Part shown: positions 33,732-40,954 of the stretch, in pieces
Position numbering within the stretch: position 1 is the stretch's first letter
Layout: each line of letters begins with the position of its first letter
NCBI GenBank assembly: GCA_016462625.1
Contig: JAEMSV010000032.1
Coordinates: forward strand, 1-41,158
DNA length: 41,158 bases
Reading direction: 5' to 3'
Source: Solirubrobacteraceae bacterium
Lineage (GTDB): Bacteria; Actinomycetota; Thermoleophilia; Solirubrobacterales; Solirubrobacteraceae
The notes under the pieces: model-generated
The model's database searches: none
Seen by the model: only the letters and a program-made list of their open reading frames with translations
What the model was told of the DNA's origin: nothing
Position numbers and translations under genes: made by a program

Positions 33732-35060
33732 ATGAGGGTTCCGTCGCCCACGACCCGGCGCGGGCTGCTGCTCGGGTCCATCGCCGGCACGTCCGGCTTC
33801 GCCATCGGCGCGCCGGGGGTCGTCCTGCCCGACGTCGCCGACGCGTTCGGGATCAGCGACGACGCCACCGCGTGGGTGCTCGCGGCATTCGTCCTGGGCA
33901 GCGGCGTCGCGATGACGATCGGCGGCCGCGCCCTCGACCTCTTTGACTCCCACCGCGTGACCTACGCCGGACTGCTCGCCACCGTGCTCGGCACCCTGGC
34001 CATCGTGCTGGCGGGAAGCTTCCCCGTCGTGGTCGCCGGCCGGTTCATCCAGGGCGCGGGCAGCGGGCTGCTCTGCGTCACCGCCTTCAGCGCCGTGTCG
34101 TTCACCCCGCTCGCGGCCCGGGCGCGGGTCGGCGGGATCCTCACCGCGACCTCGTTCACGTGCATCGCGATCAGCCCGCTGGTCGGCGCGCTGCTCGAGG
34201 CCGCGGCGGGGTGGCGTGCTGCGCTCGGGGTCGGGCTGCTGACCTGCGTGCCGATGCCGTGGCTGCTGCGCGACCTGCCCCGGCAGGAGCGCAGCGTGGG
34301 ATCGCTCGACTTGCGAGGCGCGGCGCTCGCGACCGTCGTGTCCGTGGGGATCGCGGCGGTGCTCCAGGCGCCGGCGACGGCCACGCCGTTCGTCGTCGCC
34401 GCGATCGTGGCGGTCATCGCCGTCGTCGCGCTCGTCGCGCTGGCCCGCCATCTCATGAGCCGGGCCGACGGGTTCCTGCCGCTCGCGGTGTTGCGCAACC
34501 GCGAGCTCATCGAGCTCTCGTTCGTCGCCGCGACGGTCCAGGGCGCCTACACGGCGCTCATCTTCGCCGCGCCGATGCTGCTCGCCCGCGAGGCGGGGTG
34601 GAGCGCGCTGCAGACCGGCATCGCGCTGGCGCCGTGCGCGCTGTTCGCCGCGACGTCCGCCCATCTGGCCGGGACCGTCGGGGTGCGGTACGGGACGTCG
34701 CTCTTCGGCGCCTGCTGCGCGGTGTCCGCTGCGGGCGTGCTCGTGTCGGGCGTGTTCAGCGCGAGCCCCGCGCTCGTCATCTTCGGCTCCGTGCTCGCGA
34801 TCGTCCCGTACGCCGGCGTGCAGGCGGTGATGCTCGGCAAGGTCTCGACGCTCGTGGCGCCTGAGGACGTGGGCGCCGCGACCGGCACGTTCACCTACAT
34901 CTTCATCACGGGCGGGGCGGTCGGCGCCGCGGCCGCCGGGGGCCTGTCCTCCGTGGTGGGGCTCGGCGCGGCGGTTGCGATCACGGCTCTGCTGCCGCTG
35001 GCCGGCCTGGTGGTCTCCCTGCAGGTCCGGGCCCGCGAGGCCCGCGCAGTTCCCGCCTGA
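33732..35060 (+). CDS. Major facilitator superfamily transporter
   Basis: This 442-residue membrane protein has at least twelve hydrophobic helices. The N-terminal half carries VLPDVADAFGISDDATAWVLAAFVLG, a region typical of the drug/proton-antiporter group, and FIQGAGSGLL in helix 4. ISPLVGALLEAAAGWRAAL stands at the usual helix-5 motif C position. It is annotated as an exporter or uptake carrier of small molecules; direction is not decidable. It is transcribed alone, diverging from the HyuB6 operon and followed by a hairpin at 35087-35105. No Shine-Dalgarno is clear before the ATG. It may move the cluster substrate. Confidence 0.88.
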   Translation: MRVPSPTTRRGLLLGSIAGTSGFAIGAPGVVLPDVADAFGISDDATAWVLAAFVLGSGVAMTIGGRALDLFDSHRVTYAGLLATVLGTLAIVLAGSFPVVVAGRFIQGAGSGLLCVTAFSAVSFTPLAARARVGGILTATSFTCIAISPLVGALLEAAAGWRAALGVGLLTCVPMPWLLRDLPRQERSVGSLDLRGAALATVVSVGIAAVLQAPATATPFVVAAIVAVIAVVALVALARHLMSRADGFLPLAVLRNRELIELSFVAATVQGAYTALIFAAPMLLAREAGWSALQTGIALAPCALFAATSAHLAGTVGVRYGTSLFGACCAVSAAGVLVSGVFSASPALVIFGSVLAIVPYAGVQAVMLGKVSTLVAPEDVGAATGTFTYIFITGGAVGAAAAGGLSSVVGLGAAVAITALLPLAGLVVSLQVRAREARAVPA

Positions 35061-35086
35061 GGCCGGTCACACGCGGGCGCACGCGA

Positions 35087-35105
35087 GGAGCGGGGCCCCC
35101 GCTCC
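35087..35105 (+). terminator. GC-rich hairpin after the MFS gene
   Basis: GGAGCGGG and CCCGCTCC form an 8-bp perfect stem with a 3-base loop, 27 bases after the MFS stop. There is no T-tract, as is common in high-GC actinobacteria. It probably separates the MFS transcript from the ABC transporter operon. Confidence 0.5.
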
Positions 35106-35217
35106 GCATCTTGGTGCGCTACCCGCTCGACCGCCGGTCGAACGCTGCGCCCACCTCTTTGGCCGACCCGGCCAATGCGGCGCCTGTCGAACCGGAGTTT
35201 CATGGCTCGCCAGACAC

Positions 35218-35227
35218 TTGGATCCAA
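35218..35227 (+). promoter_or_regulatory. Operator palindrome upstream of the ABC transporter operon (site 8)
   Basis: TTGGATCCAA is the perfect consensus dyad, lying 46 bases before the chosen start of the binding-protein gene. With the weaker site at 35304 and site 9 at 35334 it forms a cluster of three around the start region. Confidence 0.65.
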
Positions 35228-35272
35228 TCTGCGGACCCGCGAATGACGAGTGCCCCCACTGGAGACCCCTTG

Positions 35273-36682
35273 ATGCCACTGCTTGCAGAACCACCGACGC
35301 CATCTGGATCCGATCCCGGCATGACCAACGACTTTGGATCCAACCCGACCGGGCCGCGCAGCCGGTCACGCCGACTCGTCACGGGTCTCGTGACCCTCGC
35401 GCTCGCAGGCGGCGTCATCGCCGGCTGCGGCGACGACGAGGAGACCGAGAGCGCCTCCACCACCAAGACGACCGCCGAGGCGGCGGGCTTCACGCCGTCC
35501 CCCGGGACGGACATCCCGAAGGTCGACATCAAGTTCGCCATGTGGCCGTACGGCGACACGACGATCGCCGTTCCCGGCATCGAGCAGGGCTGGTTCGAGG
35601 AGGCCGGGATCACCCTGCCCAACGGCAAGGAGACCCGCACGATCAAGCAGGTCCAGCAGCAGCTGCTGAACAACCAGCTCGACATCGGCTCCGGCTACGT
35701 CCCGAACACCATCCAGACGTACGCCACCGCGCCGCAGCTGAAGATGGTCCACCTGCAGAACTCCTACATCGGCAACTACATCTGGTCGAACCCGAAGAAC
35801 GGCGACAAGACGTTCGAGGACATCAAGAGCGGTATGGAGTTCGACGAGGCCGCCAAGACGGTCATCACTCAGATGAAGGGCAAGAAGGTCGCGCTGTCGG
35901 ACTCCGGCTCGAACCGTGAGTTCTTCAACACGATCCTCAAGATGGGCGGGCTGACCACGAAGGATCTCGGCAAGTTCGACGTGGTCTCCGACACGAAGAT
36001 CGTCCAGCTGGCTAAGGCCGGCTCGATCGACTACGCCTTCCCGGCGGGCGCGGCGCAGAGCGTCGAGGTCCAGGACCTGGGCTTCGTCGAGACGTTCGCC
36101 TTCCTCGACATGATCGACGGTCTGCCCAAGGGCGATCCGCGGGTCATGAACGGCGTCGGCCACGCGGGCATCCAGGCCACGCAGGAGTACATCGACGGCA
36201 ACCGCGAGACGCTCCTGCGGTTCATGAGCGTCTTCTACCGGATCATCGACGACCTCCAGAACAAGCCGAAGGAGATCCTGAAGTACTCGCTGCCGACGCT
36301 CTCCACGGCGACCGGCACCGACCTCACGCTCGACCAGGCGGTCGCCCTGTTCGAGGACTTCTACGGCACGCTCAACTTCGAGCAGACCGCGGACTTCCTG
36401 CTGAACAAGGACTACAACCTCTACTACGACATGGTCTACTCGTCGCAGATCAAGGCGGCGAAGGACGGCGGCATCCTCCCGAAGGACAAGGACGTCACGC
36501 CCGACGACATGATCGTCATGAAGGGCCTGTACCAGGACCTCGTCAGCCTCAAGGAGCAGTACGACGCGCTCCTGAAGTCCGACAAGCCGACGGGTGAGCT
36601 CGCCGACAAGGCCGCGACGTTCTACGAGCATCGCAACTACCTCGACGCATACCGCTACCTCAAGGCTGCCTCGGAGCAGTAG
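35273..36682 (+). CDS. ABC transporter substrate-binding lipoprotein (SsuA/TauA/NMT1-like)
   Basis: This protein of about 469 residues captures a small solute outside the membrane for the permeases downstream. A basic stretch (RSRSRRLV), a hydrophobic segment and the lipobox VIAGC show a lipid-anchored signal peptide, followed by an acidic/threonine linker. The mature part (KVDIKFAMWPYGDTTIAVPGIEQGWFEEAGI and QVQQQLLNNQLDIGSGYVPN) is like the NMT1/SsuA family of nitrate, sulfonate or pyrimidine-precursor binders. I chose the ATG at 35273 for its GGAG eight bases upstream. ATG at 35321 gives a more usual, shorter N-region but has no ribosome-binding site. Operator-like sites fall inside the first codons. 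Confidence 0.85.
   Translation: MPLLAEPPTPSGSDPGMTNDFGSNPTGPRSRSRRLVTGLVTLALAGGVIAGCGDDEETESASTTKTTAEAAGFTPSPGTDIPKVDIKFAMWPYGDTTIAVPGIEQGWFEEAGITLPNGKETRTIKQVQQQLLNNQLDIGSGYVPNTIQTYATAPQLKMVHLQNSYIGNYIWSNPKNGDKTFEDIKSGMEFDEAAKTVITQMKGKKVALSDSGSNREFFNTILKMGGLTTKDLGKFDVVSDTKIVQLAKAGSIDYAFPAGAAQSVEVQDLGFVETFAFLDMIDGLPKGDPRVMNGVGHAGIQATQEYIDGNRETLLRFMSVFYRIIDDLQNKPKEILKYSLPTLSTATGTDLTLDQAVALFEDFYGTLNFEQTADFLLNKDYNLYYDMVYSSQIKAAKDGGILPKDKDVTPDDMIVMKGLYQDLVSLKEQYDALLKSDKPTGELADKAATFYEHRNYLDAYRYLKAASEQ
35304..35313 (+). promoter_or_regulatory. Degenerate operator-like site between sites 8 and 9
   Basis: CTGGATCCGA keeps the GGATCC core with only partial arms. It lies 86 bases from site 8 and 30 from site 9, centre to centre. 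It could be auxiliary or chance. Confidence 0.3.
35334..35343 (+). promoter_or_regulatory. Operator palindrome inside the 5' coding region of the binding protein (site 9)
   Basis: This is a second perfect TTGGATCCAA, 116 bases downstream of site 8 centre to centre. It reads as codons within the signal-peptide N-region for either proposed start. It may act as a roadblock or as the second half of a looped pair. Confidence 0.55.
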
Positions 36683-36694
36683 GAGAGGAGAACC

Positions 36695-37537
36695 ATGGCT
36701 GCGACAGCTGCGACTCCGCCGCGAGCCTCCGCTGTCCGTCCGCGCCTTCTCGCCGCCGGTCGTCTCCTGACGACCGGCGGTTTGGGCGTGCTCGGCATCG
36801 CGATGATCTTCGGGTTCTGGGCGCTCGTCGCCTCGATCACGAACTCGGGCAAGTTCCCGAAACCGCTCGATGTCCTGCAGGCCATCCCGGATGACCTGGA
36901 GAACATCCCCGCCGTCTCGTACGTGACGTTCCAGCAGATCGGCCTGCAGGGCGCGCTGGAGTACACGACGGTCAACGTCCTGGTGACGGTCGCGATCGGC
37001 ACGCTGATCGGGCTGCCCCTGGGCATCCTCATGGCGCGCGTGCGGACCGCCCGCCAGCTGCTCGAGCCGCCGCTGCTCGTCCTGGGCACGGTGCCTCTGC
37101 TCATCATCCTGCCGTTCATCACGCTGTGGTTCGGCACGGCGCGGTTCGCCCAGTCGGGCCTGGTCCTGATCTTCACGATCCTGACCGTGACGATGGCGGC
37201 GCAGTCGGCGGCCGAGACGGTCAGCGGTCACTACGCCAACTTCTCGGCATGCCTCGGCGCGTCGAAGACCCGGGAGCTGTGGAGCGTGGTCCTGCCGGCC
37301 TCGATCCCGAACGTGCTCGGGGCGATCCGGGTCGCGCTCGCCGCGGCCTGGGGCTGGCAGTGCATCGCCGAGCTGCTCGGCGCCGAGACCGGCGTCGGGC
37401 GAATCATCGGAATCACCTCCGACATCCTCGCCACGACGGACCTCTTCGCCACCCTCTTCTGCCTCGTCGTCGTCGCAGTCATCTGCGACGCCATCGTGGC
37501 GGCGGTCGGGGCCTACATCACGCGATGGAAGGAGTAG
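36695..37537 (+). CDS. ABC transporter permease (SsuC/TauC-like), first
   Basis: This 280-residue inner-membrane subunit has about six hydrophobic helices. The cytoplasmic EAA loop that docks the ATPase is present (CLGASKTRELWSVVLPASIPNVLGAIR). The sequence from VNVLVTVAIGTLIGLPLGILMARV onward is typical of the nitrate/sulfonate/taurine permease family. AGGAG lies just before the ATG, 12 bases after the binding-protein stop. It should pair with the second permease as a heterodimer. Confidence 0.9.
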   Translation: MAATAATPPRASAVRPRLLAAGRLLTTGGLGVLGIAMIFGFWALVASITNSGKFPKPLDVLQAIPDDLENIPAVSYVTFQQIGLQGALEYTTVNVLVTVAIGTLIGLPLGILMARVRTARQLLEPPLLVLGTVPLLIILPFITLWFGTARFAQSGLVLIFTILTVTMAAQSAAETVSGHYANFSACLGASKTRELWSVVLPASIPNVLGAIRVALAAAWGWQCIAELLGAETGVGRIIGITSDILATTDLFATLFCLVVVAVICDAIVAAVGAYITRWKE

Positions 37538-37539
37538 GG

Positions 37540-38451
37540 ATGGCCAACGGAACCACCACCCCTGACCAGCTCGTGGCCTCGGCGGCGGCGTCGGAGCCGA
37601 ACTGGTTCAGGCGTCACCTGCCACAGCCCGGGAGCAACGGCTTCCTGACGCTCTGCTCCGTCGTCGCCCTGCTGATCCTGTGGCAGGTCGTGTCGATGCT
37701 CGCGGGACGGACCAGCGTCAGCAACGAGCGGTACGTGCCGAACGTCGTGGACATCGCCGGCGCGTTCAACACCCTGGCGTACTACTGGAAGGGCGGCCTC
37801 GGCGTCGAGGCCACGACGGACGGCGGTGCCGTGACGTTCGCGGGCGCGGTGCTCGGCCTGATCAGCAACTCGCTGGCGACGATGGCGCGGCTGGCGATCG
37901 GCATGACCCTCGGCTTCATCGTGGCGGGACTCGCCGCGGGGCTCATCTGCTGGTCGAGCTTCCTGCGGAAGATCTTCCTGCTGCCGGCGAATGCGGCGCG
38001 GATGCTTCCGCTGCTGGCGATGTCGCCGCTCTTCGGCATCTGGTTCGGCAAGAGCGAGGTGGGGGCGACGCTGTTCATCGCCTTCGCGACGTTCGCGATC
38101 ATCTTCGTGGTCGCGCTGACGGCCATCGACACCGTGCCGGGCTACTACGGGCAGTACGCCCGGTCGCTCGGCGCCGGCAAGCTGCGGGCCTACGTCACGG
38201 GTGTTCTGCCCGCAGCGCTGCCGGGCCTGCGCGGCGGCGTGATGCTGGCGCTCGGCTTCGGCTGGAGCATGGTGATCGCGGCGGAGTTCATCGGACAGGA
38301 CCTCGGCCTGGGGAACATCGTCAACCGAGCCCAGGAATTCGGGCGCACGGACACGCTGGGGGTGCTCGGCATCTTCATCGTGGCCTACGCGTGGGTCTCG
38401 TACAAGCTCACCGCGAAGGCGTTCGACTACATCACGCGCTGGGCCGAATAG
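37540..38451 (+). CDS. ABC transporter permease (SsuC/TauC-like), second
   Basis: This 303-residue membrane subunit has a longer cytoplasmic N terminus than its neighbour. Its EAA loop reads SLGAGKLRAYVTGVLPAALPGLRGG. A segment from LAIGMTLGFIVAGLAAGLICW aligns with the inner helices of the first permease. AAGGAG precedes the ATG, which starts two bases after the previous stop. The operon then ends in a strong hairpin with no ATP-binding gene, so the ATPase must be supplied from elsewhere. Confidence 0.9.
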   Translation: MANGTTTPDQLVASAAASEPNWFRRHLPQPGSNGFLTLCSVVALLILWQVVSMLAGRTSVSNERYVPNVVDIAGAFNTLAYYWKGGLGVEATTDGGAVTFAGAVLGLISNSLATMARLAIGMTLGFIVAGLAAGLICWSSFLRKIFLLPANAARMLPLLAMSPLFGIWFGKSEVGATLFIAFATFAIIFVVALTAIDTVPGYYGQYARSLGAGKLRAYVTGVLPAALPGLRGGVMLALGFGWSMVIAAEFIGQDLGLGNIVNRAQEFGRTDTLGVLGIFIVAYAWVSYKLTAKAFDYITRWAE

Positions 38452-38458
38452 GCGCAAT

Positions 38459-38470
38459 ATTGGATCCATT
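38459..38470 (+). promoter_or_regulatory. Operator-like palindrome after the permease operon (site 10)
   Basis: ATTGGATCCATT lies eight bases after the permease stop and 74 bases, centre to centre, before site 11. It probably serves the HyuB7-RidA operon as the distal member of the pair. Confidence 0.55.
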
Positions 38471-38473
38471 AGG

Positions 38474-38502
38474 GCGCGGCGGAACCAGAAATTCCGCCGC
38501 GC
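38474..38502 (+). terminator. Strong hairpin terminator after the permease operon
   Basis: GCGCGGCGGAA and TTCCGCCGCGC form an 11-bp perfect stem around a 7-base loop. No T-tract follows. It lies between operator sites 10 and 11 and should end the ABC transporter message. Confidence 0.65.
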
Positions 38503-38530
38503 TCCTGGAATTCACGTCTCGATCCACGTA

Positions 38531-38546
38531 GAATTGGATCCAATTC
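38531..38546 (+). promoter_or_regulatory. Best operator: 16-bp perfect palindrome before HyuB7 (site 11)
   Basis: GAATTGGATCCAATTC is a perfect 16-bp palindrome, 17 bases before the HyuB7 ATG. TAGAAT at 38529-38534 is a plausible -10 box overlapping it, so a bound repressor would cover the promoter. It is the longest match in the family and a natural consensus. Confidence 0.7.
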
Positions 38547-38563
38547 CTGATCTGGAGTCACCG

Positions 38564-40378
38564 ATGAGCATCACTTCCCCCCAGAACGCACCCCTCACCG
38601 AAGAGCTCGAGCAGCTCGACGCCGTCCAGATGGCGGTCATCCAGTCACGGCTCGAAGCGTCGGTGCGCGCGATGATCAACACCCTGCTGCGCTCGGCGCG
38701 GTCGGGGATCCTCGCTGTAGCCCGCGACTTCTCGTGCTGCATCCTCACCGCCGATCACGAGCTGCTCGCGTGGGCGGAGTCGATCCCGATCCACGTGATG
38801 CGCGGCCCGGACATCATCAGCCGGCACATCAAGGAGTGGCACCCGGACTTCAAGCGCGGCGACGCGTTCCTGCACAACAGCCCGTACCACGGCAACAGCC
38901 ACGCGGCCGACTGGTGCCTGCTGATCCCGGTCATCGATGACGAGGGCGTGCACCGCTTCACGGTCTTCGCCAAGGCCCACCAGGGGGACTGCGGCAACTC
39001 CGAGCCGACGACGTACGCGTTCAACGCGCGCGACGTCTACGAGGAGGGCGCCCTGATCTTCCCGGGCGTCCAGGTCCAGGAGAACTACGTCGACAACGAG
39101 GACATCATCCGCATGTGCAAGATGCGGATCCGCGTCCCCGACCAGTGGTGGGGCGACTACCTCGCGCTCATGGGCTCGGCCCGCATCGGTGAGCGCCGCA
39201 TGCTCGAGCTGATCGACGACATCGGCGCCGAGAAGCTCGCGGCGTACTCGAAGCAGTGGTTCGACCTGTCCGAGCAGAAGATGGTCGACGCCATCAAGCA
39301 GCTGCCGAAGGGCTCGAAGACGGTCAAGACCAAGCACGACGGCTTCCCGCGCCTGCCCGAAGGCGTGCCGCTGCAGGTCACCGTCAGCGTGGATCCCGAC
39401 GAGGCGAAGATCACCGTCGACCTCAAGGACAATCCCGACTGCGTCCCCGCGGGCATCAACCTCTCCGAGGGGTGCGCGAACTCGTCGGCGATGATCGGCG
39501 TCTTCAACTCGCTCGGGCCGGACGTCCCGGCCAACGCGGGCAGTTTCCGCCGGCTCGACGTGCAGCTGCGCGAAGGCTGCTGCGTGGGCATCCCGACCCA
39601 CCCGTACTCGGTGTCGGCGGCGACGACCAACCTGCAGGACCGCGTCTGCAACATCACGCAGCACGCGATGGCCGAGATGAAGGACGGCGTCGGCATGGCC
39701 GAGTACGGCTACGGCGTCCCGCCCTCGGGCTCGGTTATCAGCGGCCACGACCCGCGCACCGGCGAGCCGTTCATCAACCAGATCCAGCTCGCCGTGACCC
39801 TCGGCCCGGGCGGCCCGAACGCCGACGGCTGGGTCACCGCCTACACGGCCGGCGGCGCGGGCATGATGTACAAGGACTCGATCGAGATCGACGAGATCAA
39901 GCACCCGTTCCGGGTGACCGAGCAGCGGCTGCTGACGGACACCGCGGGGGACGGGCGCTTCCGCGGCTCGCCGGGCGCGCTCGTCCGGATGGAGGCCGTC
40001 GGGACGCCGATCACGTTCATGACGAACTCCGACGGGATCGACGACACGGCCCGCGGCGTGCGCGGCGGCACCGACGGCGCGATCCCCGCCCAGTGGATCG
40101 AGAAGGCCGACGGCGAGGTCGTCGAGATCGACGCGTTTCACCGGCTCGCCATCAAGGACGGCGAGACGATGGTGTCGATCTGCGGCGGCGGCGCCGGCTA
40201 CGGCCCGCCGTACGAGCGCGAGCTCGCGCTGGTCCGCCGCGACACGCTCGACGGCTGGATCTCGCGCGAGCGCGCGGCCGACGTGTACGGCGTGATCTTC
40301 GAGGGCGACGAGCTCGGCGAAGGCGTCATCGACGAGGCGGCCACGGCCGCGAAGCGTGCCGAGCTGGCAACGACCTAG
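38564..40378 (+). CDS. Hydantoinase B / oxoprolinase-type subunit (HyuB7), divergent lineage
   Basis: This 604-residue HyuB protein starts at the ATG at 38564, with GGAG six bases upstream. An in-frame TTG inside the operator is unlikely to be used. It shares with HyuB2 the phrases INTLLRSARSGILAVARDFSC (Cys58), AWAESIPIHV, MCKMRIR and WWGDYLALMGSARIGERR. The metal-site segment is HNSPYHGNSHAAD with Ser106 in place of Asp, while His113 and Asp116 are kept. It is followed after 12 bases by a RidA-like gene. No HyuA is nearby. Confidence 0.92.
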   Translation: MSITSPQNAPLTEELEQLDAVQMAVIQSRLEASVRAMINTLLRSARSGILAVARDFSCCILTADHELLAWAESIPIHVMRGPDIISRHIKEWHPDFKRGDAFLHNSPYHGNSHAADWCLLIPVIDDEGVHRFTVFAKAHQGDCGNSEPTTYAFNARDVYEEGALIFPGVQVQENYVDNEDIIRMCKMRIRVPDQWWGDYLALMGSARIGERRMLELIDDIGAEKLAAYSKQWFDLSEQKMVDAIKQLPKGSKTVKTKHDGFPRLPEGVPLQVTVSVDPDEAKITVDLKDNPDCVPAGINLSEGCANSSAMIGVFNSLGPDVPANAGSFRRLDVQLREGCCVGIPTHPYSVSAATTNLQDRVCNITQHAMAEMKDGVGMAEYGYGVPPSGSVISGHDPRTGEPFINQIQLAVTLGPGGPNADGWVTAYTAGGAGMMYKDSIEIDEIKHPFRVTEQRLLTDTAGDGRFRGSPGALVRMEAVGTPITFMTNSDGIDDTARGVRGGTDGAIPAQWIEKADGEVVEIDAFHRLAIKDGETMVSICGGGAGYGPPYERELALVRRDTLDGWISRERAADVYGVIFEGDELGEGVIDEAATAAKRAELATT

Positions 40379-40390
40379 GAGATTTCAGAC

Positions 40391-40777
40391 ATGGGTATCG
40401 AGAGGTACAAGTCCGACATGCCGTTCGCCACGATCTCGCAGATCACGGCGTCCAGCGGCCCGGGCAAGACCGCGTACATCCAGGGGCAGCTCGCCCTGGA
40501 CTCGGAGTGGAAGGTGATGGCCGACGCGTCGTACGCCGAGCAGACCCGGGTCTGCTTCGAGCACATCGCCGACGCGCTGAGCAAGGTCGGCGGGACGCTG
40601 GCGAACATCGTGAAGCTCACGGTGTTCGTGCTCGACATGGAGCAGTTCTCCGAGGTCAACAAGGTGCGCGCCGAGCTGTTCGGCGACGACCTGCCCGTCT
40701 CGACGGCGGTGGAGATCTCGGCGCTCTACGGCGGCGCGTCGGTCGAGATCGAGGGCGTCGCGTTCATCCCTGACTGA
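40391..40777 (+). CDS. RidA/YjgF/YER057c-family protein without the RidA arginine
   Basis: This 128-residue protein has the chorismate-mutase-like fold of the Rid family, which forms trimers with active sites between subunits. Recognisable parts are AYIQGQLALDSEWKV, ADALSKVGGTLANIVKLTVFV and VEIEGVAFIPD. In true RidA enamine deaminases the segment P-A-R-S supplies the arginine that binds the substrate carboxylate; here it reads P102-V-S-T, so that arginine is absent. It is therefore more like the Rid subgroups found in catabolic operons. AGGAG overlaps the HyuB7 stop, and the two genes are 12 bases apart. A role on an imine or carbamate-like intermediate is inferred. Confidence 0.88.
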   Translation: MGIERYKSDMPFATISQITASSGPGKTAYIQGQLALDSEWKVMADASYAEQTRVCFEHIADALSKVGGTLANIVKLTVFVLDMEQFSEVNKVRAELFGDDLPVSTAVEISALYGGASVEIEGVAFIPD

Positions 40778-40790
40778 GCAAGGGCGGTCG

Positions 40791-40802
40791 CGAGCGCGCT
40801 CG
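40791..40802 (+). terminator. Possible terminator after the RidA-like gene
   Basis: CGAGCGCGCTCG is a perfect 12-bp palindrome. GCGAG and CTCGC nearby (40790-40794 and 40808-40812) give an alternative stem. It lies 13 bases after the stop and has no T-tract. Confidence 0.35.
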
Positions 40803-40954
40803 GCGAACTCGCTGGCGGGCCGGGGCGTCATGGGGTGACGTCCCCTCAATCCGGTGAGTGGGGGGCCGATAAAGATATGCGGAGCATCAGCTTCGACCGG
40901 GCGTCGCCGTCCGTCCTGCCAAGCCGGCCGTGAGCGGCCGCTTGAGGAGACCTC

